Part shown: one piece after another, positions 39,830-49,055 of the stretch
How the letters are laid out: each line of letters opens with the position of its first letter
Position numbering within the stretch: position 1 is the stretch's first letter
DNA from: Acidobacteriota bacterium
Lineage (GTDB): Bacteria > Acidobacteriota > Vicinamibacteria > Fen-336
Assembly (NCBI GenBank): GCA_011526565.1
Contig: WYBL01000011.1
Span: 1-64,000 of the forward strand
Direction: 5' to 3'
DNA: 64,000 nt
Made by a program: the position numbers and the translations under genes
Notes under the pieces: model-generated
What the model saw: the letters and a program-made list of their open reading frames with translations, nothing else
Database searches by the model: none
What the model was told of the DNA's origin: nothing

Positions 39830-41365
39830 ATGGAACCCCGCGTTCTGCCCCGTTCGGAGCATCCGATCTCGCGCCGCAACATCGACCCGGATGCCCTGAA
39901 GGTCCTCTACCGCCTCAAGAACTTCGGGTACCTCGGGTACCTGGTGGGCGGAGGCGTGCGCGACCTGATGCTCGCTCGCACGCCGAAGGACTTCGACATC
40001 TCGACCTCGGCCCACCCGAACCAGGTCAAGCGGCTGTTCCGCAACTGCTTCATCGTCGGCCGCCGCTTCCGCCTCGCCCACGTCCGCTTCGGCAAGAAAG
40101 TCGTCGAGGTCTCGACCTTCCGCAAGCTGGCCGAGCCGGAGCAGGGCGAGGACCTGCTGATCAAGCGCGACAACACCTTCGGCACCCCGGAGGAGGACGC
40201 GTTCCGCCGCGACTTCACGGTCAACGCGCTGTTCTACGACATCGCCACCTTCTCGGTGATCGACTACGTCGACGGCCTGCGCGACCTGGAGTCGCGCACC
40301 ATCCGCACCATCGGCGACCCCGGCGTGCGCTTCCGCGAGGACCCGGTGCGGATGCTGCGGGCGGTGGCGCTGGCCTGCCGGCTCGGCTTCACGATCGACC
40401 CCGGCTCGGTCGAGGCGATCCGGGCGCTGCGCGCGGAGATCCTCAAGAGCAGCCCGGCCCGCGTGCTCGAGGAGCTGTACAAGATCCTGCGCCAGGGCGC
40501 GGCGCGCTCGACGTTCGAGAAGCTGCACCAGGTCGGCCTGCTCGCCTACATCCTGCCGGAGGCCGACGCGGCGCTCGCGGGGCGCGGCGGCGCGTTGCGC
40601 GCGAGCCTCGAGCGGCTCGACGCCTGCCGCAACGAGGGGCTGGCGACGGCCGACGAGCTGTCGACGGCCGTGCTCGCCGGCACCGTGCTGGTGCCGCTCG
40701 GCGTCTCGCTCAAGCGCGCCGCGGTGATGGCTCCGGCTCGCGATCACCGCCGCGAGGAGGCGCATCGCCCGCCCCCGCCCGACCCCGGCGCCGAGTCGCG
40801 GAGGCTCGGGGTGCCGGAGGCCGAGCCGGAGGCGACGCTGCCCGCCGCCCTCGCGCTGCCGTTCGCGCGGCGCGATCTCAACCAGGTTCGGCTGATGCTG
40901 CTGGCCCAGCCGCGGCTGCGCGCCGTGCACGCGGAACCGGGAGTGGTCGAGCTGCTGGGCGGACGGCCGTACCTCGAGGACGCCGTGCGCTGGCTCGAGA
41001 TCCACGGCGGCGACGAGGGCCGCGAACTGGCGCTGCACTGGCGCTCGCTGGACCTGGCGCCGGTGACCGTCGTCGAGGCGCCCGCCGAAGAGGAGGCGGA
41101 CGAGGCGGAGCCGACGGCCGACGAGGCGCCGCGCTCCTCGCGCCGCCGGCGTCGCGGCGGCCGGCGCCGACGCGCGACCGGCACCGACGCGGCTCCCGGT
41201 GCCGACGCGGGCACCGGCGGGTCGAGCCCGGTCGCCGAGCCGGCTGCGGCCCCGGCGCAGCCCGCGGCCGACGGGGAGGCGCCGCGCAAGCGCCGCCGCC
41301 GCCGCCGCCGCCGCCGGCCCGCGGCCGTGGCGGGCACGGCCAAGGTGGACACGCCCGCCGAGTAG
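39830..41365 (+). CDS. pcnB: PcnB-type polynucleotide adenylyltransferase/CCA-adding enzyme
   Basis: 511 residues from ATG 39830. The class II nucleotidyltransferase head has LVGGGVRDL and catalytic Asp54/Asp56 (DFDI), then DFTVNALFYD and FREDPVRMLRA, which match PcnB. It adds 3' poly(A) to RNA. Residues about 310-330 are unusually Arg/Pro-rich, and the C-terminal 110 residues form an acidic linker and two poly-Arg blocks, a likely RNA-binding tail. Confidence 0.88.
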   Translation: MEPRVLPRSEHPISRRNIDPDALKVLYRLKNFGYLGYLVGGGVRDLMLARTPKDFDISTSAHPNQVKRLFRNCFIVGRRFRLAHVRFGKKVVEVSTFRKLAEPEQGEDLLIKRDNTFGTPEEDAFRRDFTVNALFYDIATFSVIDYVDGLRDLESRTIRTIGDPGVRFREDPVRMLRAVALACRLGFTIDPGSVEAIRALRAEILKSSPARVLEELYKILRQGAARSTFEKLHQVGLLAYILPEADAALAGRGGALRASLERLDACRNEGLATADELSTAVLAGTVLVPLGVSLKRAAVMAPARDHRREEAHRPPPPDPGAESRRLGVPEAEPEATLPAALALPFARRDLNQVRLMLLAQPRLRAVHAEPGVVELLGGRPYLEDAVRWLEIHGGDEGRELALHWRSLDLAPVTVVEAPAEEEADEAEPTADEAPRSSRRRRRGGRRRRATGTDAAPGADAGTGGSSPVAEPAAAPAQPAADGEAPRKRRRRRRRRRPAAVAGTAKVDTPAE

Positions 41366-41398
41366 GGGCCGGCGCCGCTGGCGGGGGATGGAGGAGCG

Positions 41399-41680
41399 AT
41401 GGCGCTGCTCGACGAGACGTCGATCGAACGCGAGCTGGCGGCGCTGCCGGGCTGGCGGCGCGAGCCCGGCCCGCCCGACCGCATCGCGCGCCTCTACGCG
41501 TTCGCGGGCTTTCCGGCCGCGATCGCGTTCGTGAACCGGGTGGCGGCGCTGGCCGAAGAGGCCGACCACCACCCCGACATCCACGTCTCCTACGACAAGG
41601 TGCGGCTCGTGCTCTGGAGCCACGACAGCGGCGGGTTGACCGCTCGCGACTTCCGCCTCGCCAGGAGGATCGACTCGTGA
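41399..41680 (+). CDS. phhB: Pterin-4-alpha-carbinolamine dehydratase
   Basis: 93 residues covering the PCD fold. The motif HHPDI (about 56-60) with the Tyr/Val strand and SHDSGGLTARD near the C-terminus are the conserved catalytic and binding elements. It dehydrates 4a-hydroxytetrahydrobiopterin or acts in molybdopterin-related metabolism. GGAGGAG precedes the ATG. The next gene starts in its stop codon (GTGA). Confidence 0.88.
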   Translation: MALLDETSIERELAALPGWRREPGPPDRIARLYAFAGFPAAIAFVNRVAALAEEADHHPDIHVSYDKVRLVLWSHDSGGLTARDFRLARRIDS

Positions 41681-42546
41681 GATACCTGATCGCCGGGGCC
41701 ACCGGGCAGCTCGGCCGCGCGCTCGTCGCGCGGCTCGGCAACGACGTCGTGTGGGCGGGCGGCAGCGCCGAGCTCGACGTCACGGACGCCGACGCCGTCG
41801 GTCGCGTCGTGCGCGGGGCGCGGCCGGACGTGGTCGTCAACGCCTCCGCCTGGAACGACGTCGACGGCGCCGAGACGCTGGGCGCCGCCGCCTTCGCGGT
41901 CAACGCGCTGGGGCCGCTGCACCTCGCGCGGGCGGCCAGCGACGCCGCCGCGCTCGTGGTCCACGTGTCGACCGACTTCGTGTTCGACGGCGCCCAGCAG
42001 GCGCCCTACGCCGAGCACGACTGCCCGCGCCCGCTCTCCGTCTACGGCGCCTCCAAGCTGGCCGGCGAGCACCTGGTGATCGCCTCGGGCTGTCCGTACC
42101 TGATCGTGCGCACGAGCGCGCTGTTCGGCCGCGGCGGCAGCCGCGCCAAGGGCGGCTCGTTCCCCGACCGCATCCTGGAGCGGGCGACGGCGCTGGCCCC
42201 GGGAGAGCCGCTGCGCGTGGTGAGCGACCAGGTCTGCTCGCCGACCTACGCGCCGGACCTGGCCGACGCCATCGTGCGCCTGATCGGCAAGGGCGCGCGC
42301 GGGCTCTACCACGTCACCAACCAGGGCTCCTGCACGTGGTACGCGTTCGCGCAGGAGGCGCTGCGCGTCGCCCGCGTCGACGTGCCGATCGTGGAGGCCC
42401 GCGCCCGCGACATCGCTTCGCGGGCCCGCCGCCCGGGCCACGCCATCCTGTCCAAGGAGCGCTTCGAGGCGCTCGGCCTGCCGCCGCTGCGCCCGTGGGC
42501 GGAAGCGCTCGCGGAGTACCTCGGCCCCGCGCCGACCCGGCACTAG
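41677..42546 (+). CDS. rfbD: dTDP-4-dehydrorhamnose reductase (RmlD/RfbD-like)
   Basis: 289 residues. Rossmann GATGQLGRAL (7-16), VNASAWNDVDGAE, STDFVFDG and catalytic Tyr123-x3-Lys127 (YGASK) match RmlD, which makes dTDP-L-rhamnose for surface polysaccharides. The DNA sits at the edge of a glycan locus, which fits. The other Rml genes are not in the window. Translation is coupled to phhB by GTGA. Confidence 0.85.
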   Translation: MRYLIAGATGQLGRALVARLGNDVVWAGGSAELDVTDADAVGRVVRGARPDVVVNASAWNDVDGAETLGAAAFAVNALGPLHLARAASDAAALVVHVSTDFVFDGAQQAPYAEHDCPRPLSVYGASKLAGEHLVIASGCPYLIVRTSALFGRGGSRAKGGSFPDRILERATALAPGEPLRVVSDQVCSPTYAPDLADAIVRLIGKGARGLYHVTNQGSCTWYAFAQEALRVARVDVPIVEARARDIASRARRPGHAILSKERFEALGLPPLRPWAEALAEYLGPAPTRH

Positions 42547-42827
42547 TTCCCGGTCGGCGCCGACCCGAAACGGCGAGCCCGGCGTTCGCGGGCGCGCGCG
42601 GCCTCGACCTCGCGGCTCTTCGGCGGCGCGTTCGTCTGCAGTGTGCCGAGCAGGGCCACGACTGCCGACGTCACGTCGGCCACGGCGCGGTCGAAGGCCG
42701 CCTCGTTGGCCCGCGAGGGCTTCGTGGTGCCCGCGACCTTGCGGACGAACTGGAGCGCGGCATCGCGCGCCTCGGCCTCCGTGGCCGGCGGTTCGAAGTT
42801 GAACAGGGGACGGATGTTGCGGCACAT
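42543..42827 (-). CDS. DUF2277-family protein
   Basis: 94 residues beginning MCRNIRPLFNFEPPAT, the DUF2277 signature, with ALQFVRKVAGTTKPS and a basic C-terminus (REVEAARARERRARRFG). Small soluble family of unknown function. ATG 42827 is the conserved start. Its stop overlaps the rfbD stop on the other strand; divergent from the sulfatase-fold gene. Confidence 0.75.
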   Translation of the reverse strand: MCRNIRPLFNFEPPATEAEARDAALQFVRKVAGTTKPSRANEAAFDRAVADVTSAVVALLGTLQTNAPPKSREVEAARARERRARRFGSAPTGN

Positions 42828-42845
42828 GCCCTGATCGTAGCCGGT

Positions 42846-42851
42846 TAGCAT
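42846..42851 (+). promoter_or_regulatory. TAGCAT -10-like box, leaderless start
   Basis: TAGCAT is followed by CGCAGGC and ATG 42859, seven bases downstream, so the mRNA may be leaderless. Confidence 0.4.
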
Positions 42852-42858
42852 CGCAGGC

Positions 42859-44247
42859 ATGGCGCTGCAGCAACTCGCACGGACCCTGGGGCGCGCGGGC
42901 GCCGTCGTGCTGGCCGCGGCCGGATTCGTGGTCGCGGCGCGCGTGACGCTGCCCGCGCTCGAGCCCGCGCCGACGGCGCCCGACATCGTGCTCGCCGTGT
43001 GGGACACGGCCCGCGCCGATCACTCCAGCGTCTACGGCTACCCGCGCGAGACCACCCCGAACCTGGCCCGCCTTGCCGCTCAGGCCGTCGTCTACGAGCA
43101 GGCGATCGCGCCGGCGCCCTGGACCGTGCCGTCGATGGCGAGCCTCTTCACCGGGCTGTTCGTGCAGCGGCACGGCGTCTCGCTCGACCCGGAAGTGCCC
43201 GTGCTCGACCTGCCACCGGCGGCGACGACGCTGGCCGAGGCTCTCGCTCGCGCCGGTTACGAGACCGCGGCGTTCACCGAGCAGGGCATCTACGACGCCC
43301 CCGGGTTCCGCCGCGGCTTCGACCGCTTCGAGGTGGTGGGCCGGGAGCAACTGCTCGAGCGCGCGGACGGCTTTCTGTCACGCGCGCGCACGCGGCCCGC
43401 GCTCGTGCTGGTCCATTGGCTCGATCCCCACGCGCCCTACCGCCCCGTCGCGGCACACCGCGCGTGGTCCGCGCGCTGGGCGCGCCCCGTCAACCTCTCG
43501 GGCGCTGGCCGCAGCGAGGACTTCGCGCCCGCCCAGCAGGCGGCCGGCTGGCTGTTCAAGGACGACGTCAACGAAGGGAGGGTGAGCCTGACCGTGGCGC
43601 AGTGGAGCCAGCTCGTCGACCAGTACGACGGCGAGCTGCGGCAGACCGACGCCGCCCTGGGCCGGCTGTGGGACGGCGTGCTGGCCCGGGGGCAGCAGCG
43701 CCGCACGCTGCTCGCGGTCGTCGCCGACCATGGCGAGGGGTTCGGCGAGCACGCCGCGCAACGGGTCTGGCACGACCACCCGTACGACACCATCCTCCGC
43801 GTGCCGCTGGTCGTGCGCTGGCCGGGTGGCAGCGTCACCGGGCGCGTCCGGAGTCAGGTCGGCACCCTCGACCTGTTCGCGACCCTGCTGGAAGCGGCCG
43901 GCGTCGCCCTCCCCGGCGGGCTCGATGCCCGGCCGCTTCCGCGCCGCGACGAGTCCGCCCGTCCGCGGCCGTTGCTCGGCGCGTCTCACTACGTCGGCGG
44001 CGTGACCTGGTACCGCGACGCGGAGCTGAAGCTGATCGAGTACCGGCGCGCGGCGCCCCTGCTCTTCGACCTGCGGGTCGACCCGGGCGAGCGGCGCGAC
44101 CTGGCGGCCAGCCGGCCCGACCTGCTGGCGGACGCGCGTGCCCGGCGCGATGCGGCGCAGGCGCAGGCTGGAGCCGCGCTGCCGTTCGCGGCGAAGGCGG
44201 AGGCCGACCGCCTCGAGCGGCTGCGGGCGCTCGGCTACGTGCGCTGA
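42859..44247 (+). CDS. Sulfatase-fold enzyme with Thr nucleophile position (1)
   Basis: 462 residues with an N-terminal membrane anchor (about 10-30). Alkaline-phosphatase-superfamily landmarks: Asp49 (WDTARAD) for metal, APWTVPSMASLFTG with Thr89 at the nucleophile position, and VVADHGEGFGEH. True sulfatases need Cys or Ser there for formylglycine; Thr is the residue used by phosphoethanolamine/phosphoglycerol transferases. So it may modify a lipid or glycan with a phospho-group rather than remove sulfate. It is the first gene of the envelope locus. Confidence 0.75.
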   Translation: MALQQLARTLGRAGAVVLAAAGFVVAARVTLPALEPAPTAPDIVLAVWDTARADHSSVYGYPRETTPNLARLAAQAVVYEQAIAPAPWTVPSMASLFTGLFVQRHGVSLDPEVPVLDLPPAATTLAEALARAGYETAAFTEQGIYDAPGFRRGFDRFEVVGREQLLERADGFLSRARTRPALVLVHWLDPHAPYRPVAAHRAWSARWARPVNLSGAGRSEDFAPAQQAAGWLFKDDVNEGRVSLTVAQWSQLVDQYDGELRQTDAALGRLWDGVLARGQQRRTLLAVVADHGEGFGEHAAQRVWHDHPYDTILRVPLVVRWPGGSVTGRVRSQVGTLDLFATLLEAAGVALPGGLDARPLPRRDESARPRPLLGASHYVGGVTWYRDAELKLIEYRRAAPLLFDLRVDPGERRDLAASRPDLLADARARRDAAQAQAGAALPFAAKAEADRLERLRALGYVR

Positions 44248-45068
44248 CTGCCGGGCGCGCGGGGGCGAAGGCGGTCGGGGTCCTCGGCGCGAACCTTCAC
44301 GGGACGCGGGCTCGAGGCCGCCATGCGCGCCATCAGCCGCAGGTGGCGCAGCCCGTCGCGCACCGGGCGCAGGTGCGAGCGGTGGCCGCGACCGTCGCGG
44401 CGCAGGGTCACCGGCACCTCCTCCACCCGCATCCCCACCTGAAGCGCGCGCGCGATCATCTCGGTCGCGAACTCCATGCCGGTGCTGTGCAGCTCGAGCC
44501 GGTTCCAGGCCTCGCGGCTGATCCCGCGCAGCCCGCAGTGGAAGTCGCCGGCGGCGCCGCCGAAGAGCAGGCGCCCCACCGCCGAGAGCACCGGGTTGCC
44601 GAGGTAGCGGTGCATGAAGGGCATGGCGCCGCTCTCGATGCGGCCGAGGAAGCGGTTGCCGACGACGACGTCGCACCCGGCCTCCAGGCGTTCGACCAGC
44701 ACGCCCAGCTCGCCGAAGTCGTAGCTCAGGTCGGCGTCGCCCATCACCACGAAGCGGCCGCGGCTGGCGGTGATCGCCCCGCGCAGGCAGGCGCCGTAAC
44801 CCCGCTCGGGCACGTCCACGACGCGCGCTCCGGCGCCGCGGGCCCGCTCGCGCGAGTCGTCGCGGCTGCCGTTGTCGCCGACCACCACCTCTCCGCGGGA
44901 GCCGAGCCGCCCCAGCGCGCCGCGCGCCTCCGCGACACACCCCGCGACGGTCGCCGCCTCGTCCAGGCACGGCATCACGACCGAGATCAGCGGCGGGTCG
45001 AGCTCGTCGTCGTGCGCGGGGCGCGGGACGCGGCCGGGGGCGGAAGCCAAGGTGGGGCAGCCTATCAC
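44235..45068 (-). CDS. Family-2 glycosyltransferase (polyprenyl-phosphate sugar type)
   Basis: 277 residues from GTG 45068. GT-A fold: ISVVMPCLDEAATV, GDNGSRDDSRE and the DxD-type MGDADLSYDF; then VVGNRFLGRIESGAMPFMHRYLGN, as in dolichol-phosphate mannosyltransferase-like DPM1 family. It likely loads a sugar onto a polyprenyl phosphate for use by the GT-C enzymes nearby. GTGA overlap with the GT4 gene; its 3' end overlaps the sulfatase-fold gene by 13 bases. Confidence 0.85.
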   Translation of the reverse strand: MIGCPTLASAPGRVPRPAHDDELDPPLISVVMPCLDEAATVAGCVAEARGALGRLGSRGEVVVGDNGSRDDSRERARGAGARVVDVPERGYGACLRGAITASRGRFVVMGDADLSYDFGELGVLVERLEAGCDVVVGNRFLGRIESGAMPFMHRYLGNPVLSAVGRLLFGGAAGDFHCGLRGISREAWNRLELHSTGMEFATEMIARALQVGMRVEEVPVTLRRDGRGHRSHLRPVRDGLRHLRLMARMAASSPRPVKVRAEDPDRLRPRAPGSQRT

Positions 45069-46162
45069 ACAGCCGCCCGCGCTCCCGGCGCGTAGAGCGC
45101 CATGTAGGTCTCGAGCGCCGCGCGGGCCTCGAAATGGCGCAGCGCGAACGCGCGCCCGGCCCGGCCCAGCGCGTGGCGGCGGGCCTCGTCGAACAGCAGG
45201 CCGCCGACCACCGCGCGGATCGCCTCGGGTTCCAGCGGACAGAAGGCCGCGACGTCGGGGGTCAGGTGGTCGCGGAAGGCGACCTCGTCGCCGACGACGA
45301 CGCACAACCCGCAAGCCATCGCTTCCGGCACGACCAGCGGGAAGCCTTCGCCCCGGGCCGGCAGCACCAGCAGGTCGGCGGCCTGGTAGAGCTCGACCAC
45401 CTGTTCACGCTCGAGCGCGCCCAGCCAGCGCACGCCTTCCGGCGCGGGCCCTTCACCGCGCCCGCAGCCGACCAGGTCGAAGGCCCCGCGCGCCGCCTGC
45501 GCGACGAGGTCGAAGCCCTTGCGCTCGACGCGGCGGCCGACGAAGAGGGCCGTCGGCCTGGTCAGCCCCCAGCGCGAGCGCAGCTCCGCGCGGCGCTCGG
45601 GCGCCGGCGGCCGGAACAGCTCCGGGTCGAGGCCGTTGCGGACGCGCCGCACGGGGCGACCCGGGGCCAGCGCGCGCACTTCCGATTCCACGCGGCTGTT
45701 GAGAACCGAGATCTCGTCCGCCAGCCGGCAGCAGAGGCGGCCGATGCTGGCCGCTGCCACGGCCTCGATGCCGCGCAGCAGGACGGGCCGCGGGCGGATG
45801 CGGCCGGTGTGCTCGGTCAGCACCACCCGCACGCCACGCCGGCGCGCCATCGCGGCCGCCACCAGCGAACTGGCCTGCAGCATGCCGTGGACGTGCACGA
45901 CGTCGGCGTCGGCGAGCGCGGCCCGGAGCGCGCGGAGGAGCGGTGCCGGCGCGAACAGCGGCCACGGCACGCCGCGCTGCTCGAGTCCGTTCCACGCGGG
46001 CAGGGCCACCACCTCGGGAGGGCGAGCGCCGGGGTGGGCGTCGGAGCCGATCACCGTCACCCGGTGTCCGGCGTCGGCCAGCCCCCGGCGCAGGTCGTCG
46101 ACGACGAACTCGATGCCGCCGTGGTGCGGCAGCAGATACGGCGACACCTGGACGACGTGCAT
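45065..46162 (-). CDS. Family-4 glycosyltransferase
   Basis: 365 residues, GT-B fold. MHVVQVSPYLLPHHGGIE starts the acceptor domain; the donor domain has LFVGRRVERKGFDLV and the E-x7-E motif in GEGFPLVVPEAMACG. It transfers a nucleotide-sugar onto a lipid or glycan acceptor on the cytoplasmic face. AGGAG immediately precedes ATG 46162. First gene of a two-gene operon with the GT2 enzyme, divergent from the WsfD-like gene. Confidence 0.88.
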   Translation of the reverse strand: MHVVQVSPYLLPHHGGIEFVVDDLRRGLADAGHRVTVIGSDAHPGARPPEVVALPAWNGLEQRGVPWPLFAPAPLLRALRAALADADVVHVHGMLQASSLVAAAMARRRGVRVVLTEHTGRIRPRPVLLRGIEAVAAASIGRLCCRLADEISVLNSRVESEVRALAPGRPVRRVRNGLDPELFRPPAPERRAELRSRWGLTRPTALFVGRRVERKGFDLVAQAARGAFDLVGCGRGEGPAPEGVRWLGALEREQVVELYQAADLLVLPARGEGFPLVVPEAMACGLCVVVGDEVAFRDHLTPDVAAFCPLEPEAIRAVVGGLLFDEARRHALGRAGRAFALRHFEARAALETYMALYAPGARAAV

Positions 46163-46209
46163 GGCTCCTTTTTTCGGGCGGATCGTTGCGCGGCGGGCGA
46201 GGCGCTGCG

Positions 46210-46215
46210 TACTAT
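46210..46215 (+). promoter_or_regulatory. TACTAT -10-like box of the WsfD-like gene
   Basis: TACTAT lies 28 bases before ATG 46244, with TTGCGC at 46186-46191 as a weak -35 (18-base spacing). Confidence 0.35.
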
Positions 46216-46243
46216 AGCCGCCCCTTTCTGCGAGCCAAGAGCG

Positions 46244-47734
46244 ATGCCCGCGAATCCGACGGCCGCCCAGACCGCCGAGCCCGCGCGCCGCGCGCTCCGC
46301 CGCACGCGGATCGCCCTGGCGATCGCGGCCGCGATCTACGGCTACCAGTTGTTCGTGCCGCCCATCGTCGGCATGACCGACACGGGCGACTTCCACCGCA
46401 GCCTGGCTCCCGCGGGCCTCGCCTATCCCCGCGGCCTCGACGCCGACGCGCGGCGCGCCGGCTTCACCCGCCACTTCGAGCTGGTCGAGCCCCGCTACGT
46501 CAACCGCACCGGCCGCGAGCTCGACGACATCTACGTCGCCTCCGAGGTGCTGCTGCTGCACCTGGCCCGCCACGTCAACGCGGTGATCTCCAAGCGCGGC
46601 AGCTTCGACATCGTCGCGGCGGGGCTGGTTCACCTGGGGGTGATGCTGGCCGGGCTGGCGCTCGTGTTCTCGGCCGCCGGCCGGCTGCTGCCGCCGCGGG
46701 CCCACCTGCTGCTGCTGGCCCTCGCCGTGTTCGCCTTCACCGACGTGGGGTACGCGGCCTGGTTCAACTCGCTCTACGGGGAGCCGGGCAGCCTCGTGTT
46801 CCTGTGCCTGTGTCTCGGCGTCGGCCTGCAGGCCGCGATCGCCGCGCGCCCGGGCCCCTGGGTCGCCGCCTGGTTCCTGTGCGCGGCGCTCCTCGCCACG
46901 GCCAAGGCCCAGAACATCGGCCTCGTCGTGCCGCTCGCGCTGCTCGGCTGGCGCCTGGCGCCGCGCTCCACCCCCCGCGTCGGCCGCGCGGCGCTGGCCC
47001 TCGTGGTGGCCGCCCTGCTGGCGCTGGCCCCGCTCGTCTACTCGGTGACGCCGCCGCGCAACCTCCGCAAGTCGGGCATCTACCAGACCGTCTTCAACGG
47101 ACTGCTCTACAGCTCGCCCGACCCGCTGGCCGACCTCGCGGCGCTCGACCTGCCCGTCGAGCACGCGCGGTACGTCGGCGTCGACTACTGGGCCGACCCG
47201 CGCTCGCCGCGCCTGGACCCGCAGTTCGACGCCACGTTCTTCTCGCGCGTGGGGCTCGGCACGGTGGCCGTCTTCTACCTGAACCACCCGGACCGGCTGA
47301 TCGCGATGCTGCGCACCGGCGGCACGCGCGCCTTCTTCCTGCGTTACGAGTACATCGGCAACTTCGAGGCGGGGGCCGGCATGCCCCCGCTCGCCCAGAG
47401 CCGGGCCTTCGCGATCTGGAGCGACGCGCACCGCCACCTGCCGGCCGACCTGCTGTTCCTGACAGCGGTGCTGGCGCTGGCCGCGTGGCGCATGGCGCGT
47501 GCAGCCCGCGGCGCCGCCACGCCCGAGGCGCGGCGGGCCGCCGAGGTGCTGCTGCTGCTGCCGGCGGTGGCCGCCGTGCAGTTCGCGACCGTGATGATCG
47601 GCGAGGGGCCGTGGACGGCCAACCGCCAGCTCTTCCTGATGAACGCCGCCTTCGACGCGATCCTGGTGCTGGCCCCGGTCGCGCTGGCGGCGCGGATCAG
47701 TCGAGGCTTCGCGTCCCCCGCCACGCCAGCCTGA
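46244..47734 (+). CDS. Polytopic membrane protein, WsfD-like glycan transferase candidate
   Basis: 496 residues with about ten transmembrane helices. An early luminal motif VGMTDTGDFHR carries the acidic residues typical of the first loop in GT-C enzymes and resembles WsfD-like hexose transferases. KSGIYQTVFNGLL and a conserved PPxR-like loop follow. It probably moves a hexose from a polyprenyl-phosphate donor to a glycan on the outer face. Its last 38 bases overlap the convergent outer-membrane protein gene. Confidence 0.6.
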   Translation: MPANPTAAQTAEPARRALRRTRIALAIAAAIYGYQLFVPPIVGMTDTGDFHRSLAPAGLAYPRGLDADARRAGFTRHFELVEPRYVNRTGRELDDIYVASEVLLLHLARHVNAVISKRGSFDIVAAGLVHLGVMLAGLALVFSAAGRLLPPRAHLLLLALAVFAFTDVGYAAWFNSLYGEPGSLVFLCLCLGVGLQAAIAARPGPWVAAWFLCAALLATAKAQNIGLVVPLALLGWRLAPRSTPRVGRAALALVVAALLALAPLVYSVTPPRNLRKSGIYQTVFNGLLYSSPDPLADLAALDLPVEHARYVGVDYWADPRSPRLDPQFDATFFSRVGLGTVAVFYLNHPDRLIAMLRTGGTRAFFLRYEYIGNFEAGAGMPPLAQSRAFAIWSDAHRHLPADLLFLTAVLALAAWRMARAARGAATPEARRAAEVLLLLPAVAAVQFATVMIGEGPWTANRQLFLMNAAFDAILVLAPVALAARISRGFASPATPA

Positions 47735-49055
47735 CCCCGAAGCTGTTCGAGGCGTAGCCGGCGACCGAGTCGAGACCCGAGTCCAGGCGCTGCGCCGTCG
47801 CTTCGAGACGCAGACCCGACTCGCGGCCGAGCGGCACGCTGGCCAGCGCGAACAGGCGCAGCGCGGACTGGCCATCGATCTTCACCAGCGCGCGACCGCC
47901 CTGATCCTCGTAGGAGGAGCTGCCGATCTCCGCGCTGAGCTGGAAGCCGAAGCCGGAGGACAGCCAGGCGCTGGTGCGCACGAAGCCGGCGTGGCGCACG
48001 TAGTCCTTCGGGGCCCAGAAGCCGTTGCGGAAGTCACGGTCGTGGTCGAGGTACTGGAACGAGTAGCCGACCACCAGCGGCACGCCGCGGCCGAGCTGGA
48101 AGCGCTTGCCGAGGTTGGCGGACAGCTCGGTGCGGTCGATGTCGCCGCTGTCGCTCGTGACCTGCCAGCGGGCGAGCACCGCTTCGGCCAGCAACTGCGG
48201 GCCGAACTCGGCGTCGAACCGGGCGTCGAAGCGGTTGGCCTCGATGCCGTCCTCGATCTGCACGGGGCCGTAGGTCAGGTTCTCGCGGGCGACCGAGACC
48301 GCGCCGCCCACGGCGCGGCCGAGGCCGAAGCGGAAGGTCAGGCCTCCCGCCGCCTTCGACTCCGACTCCCCGCGCAGGTCCTCGATCTGGTCCAGGCCGG
48401 CACGCAGTTCGAGCCGCCGTCCCGCCCCGGCGGCGATCGTCGCGTTGGCCTCGAACGAGGTCACGTTGACGTCGTCGTCGCGGTCCTCGTACTCCGCCCG
48501 CGCGTGCGTGGCCCGGAAGCCGATCTGGTTGCCGTTGCGCAGCCCCGTCGCCGCTTCCAGTTGCAGCCCGTTGCGCTGCAGGTCCTGGTTGTCCTCCGCG
48601 GCGCCGAAGCCCAGCGACACGCGCGGGCCGATCTGGCGCCGGGCGGCCTTGTCCAGCCACGAGAGCTGGACGTCGTCCGGCTGGCTCGCGCGCAGCTCGC
48701 GCAGCGACTCCAGCGCGCTCGGCGTGTCGGACCAAAGGTCGAGCCAGGCGAGCGCCAGCCGCGCCGGGCGCGCGCCGGGCTCGATGCCGAGGGCCTGGCG
48801 GTAGGCCTCGCGGGCCTCGGGCCCGCGGCCCGTCCGCGCCAGCGCCTGCCCGCGCCCGACCAGCGCCTCGACGTTGGCGGGCTCGGCCGCGAGGACCGCG
48901 TCGAACAGCGAGAGCGCCTCCCCGTAGCGGCCCTGCTGCAGGGCGGTGGCCCCCTGCTTCAGGCGCTCCGCCGTCGGGGCGTCCGCAGCCTCGAGCATCG
49001 GCGCAACGAACGTCGCGCACAGCAACAGCGCACCGCAGCGGTTCAACACCTTCAT
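47697..49055 (-). CDS. Outer-membrane beta-barrel protein with TPR N-terminus
   Basis: 452 residues with a signal peptide (1-23). TPR repeats span about 27-135 (ATALQQGRYGEALSLFDAVLAAEPAN). The rest is made of alternating amphipathic strands rich in Gly, Arg and Asp (about 145-452, with repeated ELRAGLDQIEDLRG- and FGVRLAW-type strands), as in YaiO-like outer-membrane proteins linked to polysaccharide systems. ATG 49055 has GAGGAG upstream and overlaps the preceding stop (ATGA). Last gene of a three-gene operon. Confidence 0.75.
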   Translation of the reverse strand: MKVLNRCGALLLCATFVAPMLEAADAPTAERLKQGATALQQGRYGEALSLFDAVLAAEPANVEALVGRGQALARTGRGPEAREAYRQALGIEPGARPARLALAWLDLWSDTPSALESLRELRASQPDDVQLSWLDKAARRQIGPRVSLGFGAAEDNQDLQRNGLQLEAATGLRNGNQIGFRATHARAEYEDRDDDVNVTSFEANATIAAGAGRRLELRAGLDQIEDLRGESESKAAGGLTFRFGLGRAVGGAVSVARENLTYGPVQIEDGIEANRFDARFDAEFGPQLLAEAVLARWQVTSDSGDIDRTELSANLGKRFQLGRGVPLVVGYSFQYLDHDRDFRNGFWAPKDYVRHAGFVRTSAWLSSGFGFQLSAEIGSSSYEDQGGRALVKIDGQSALRLFALASVPLGRESGLRLEATAQRLDSGLDSVAGYASNSFGVRLAWRGTRSLD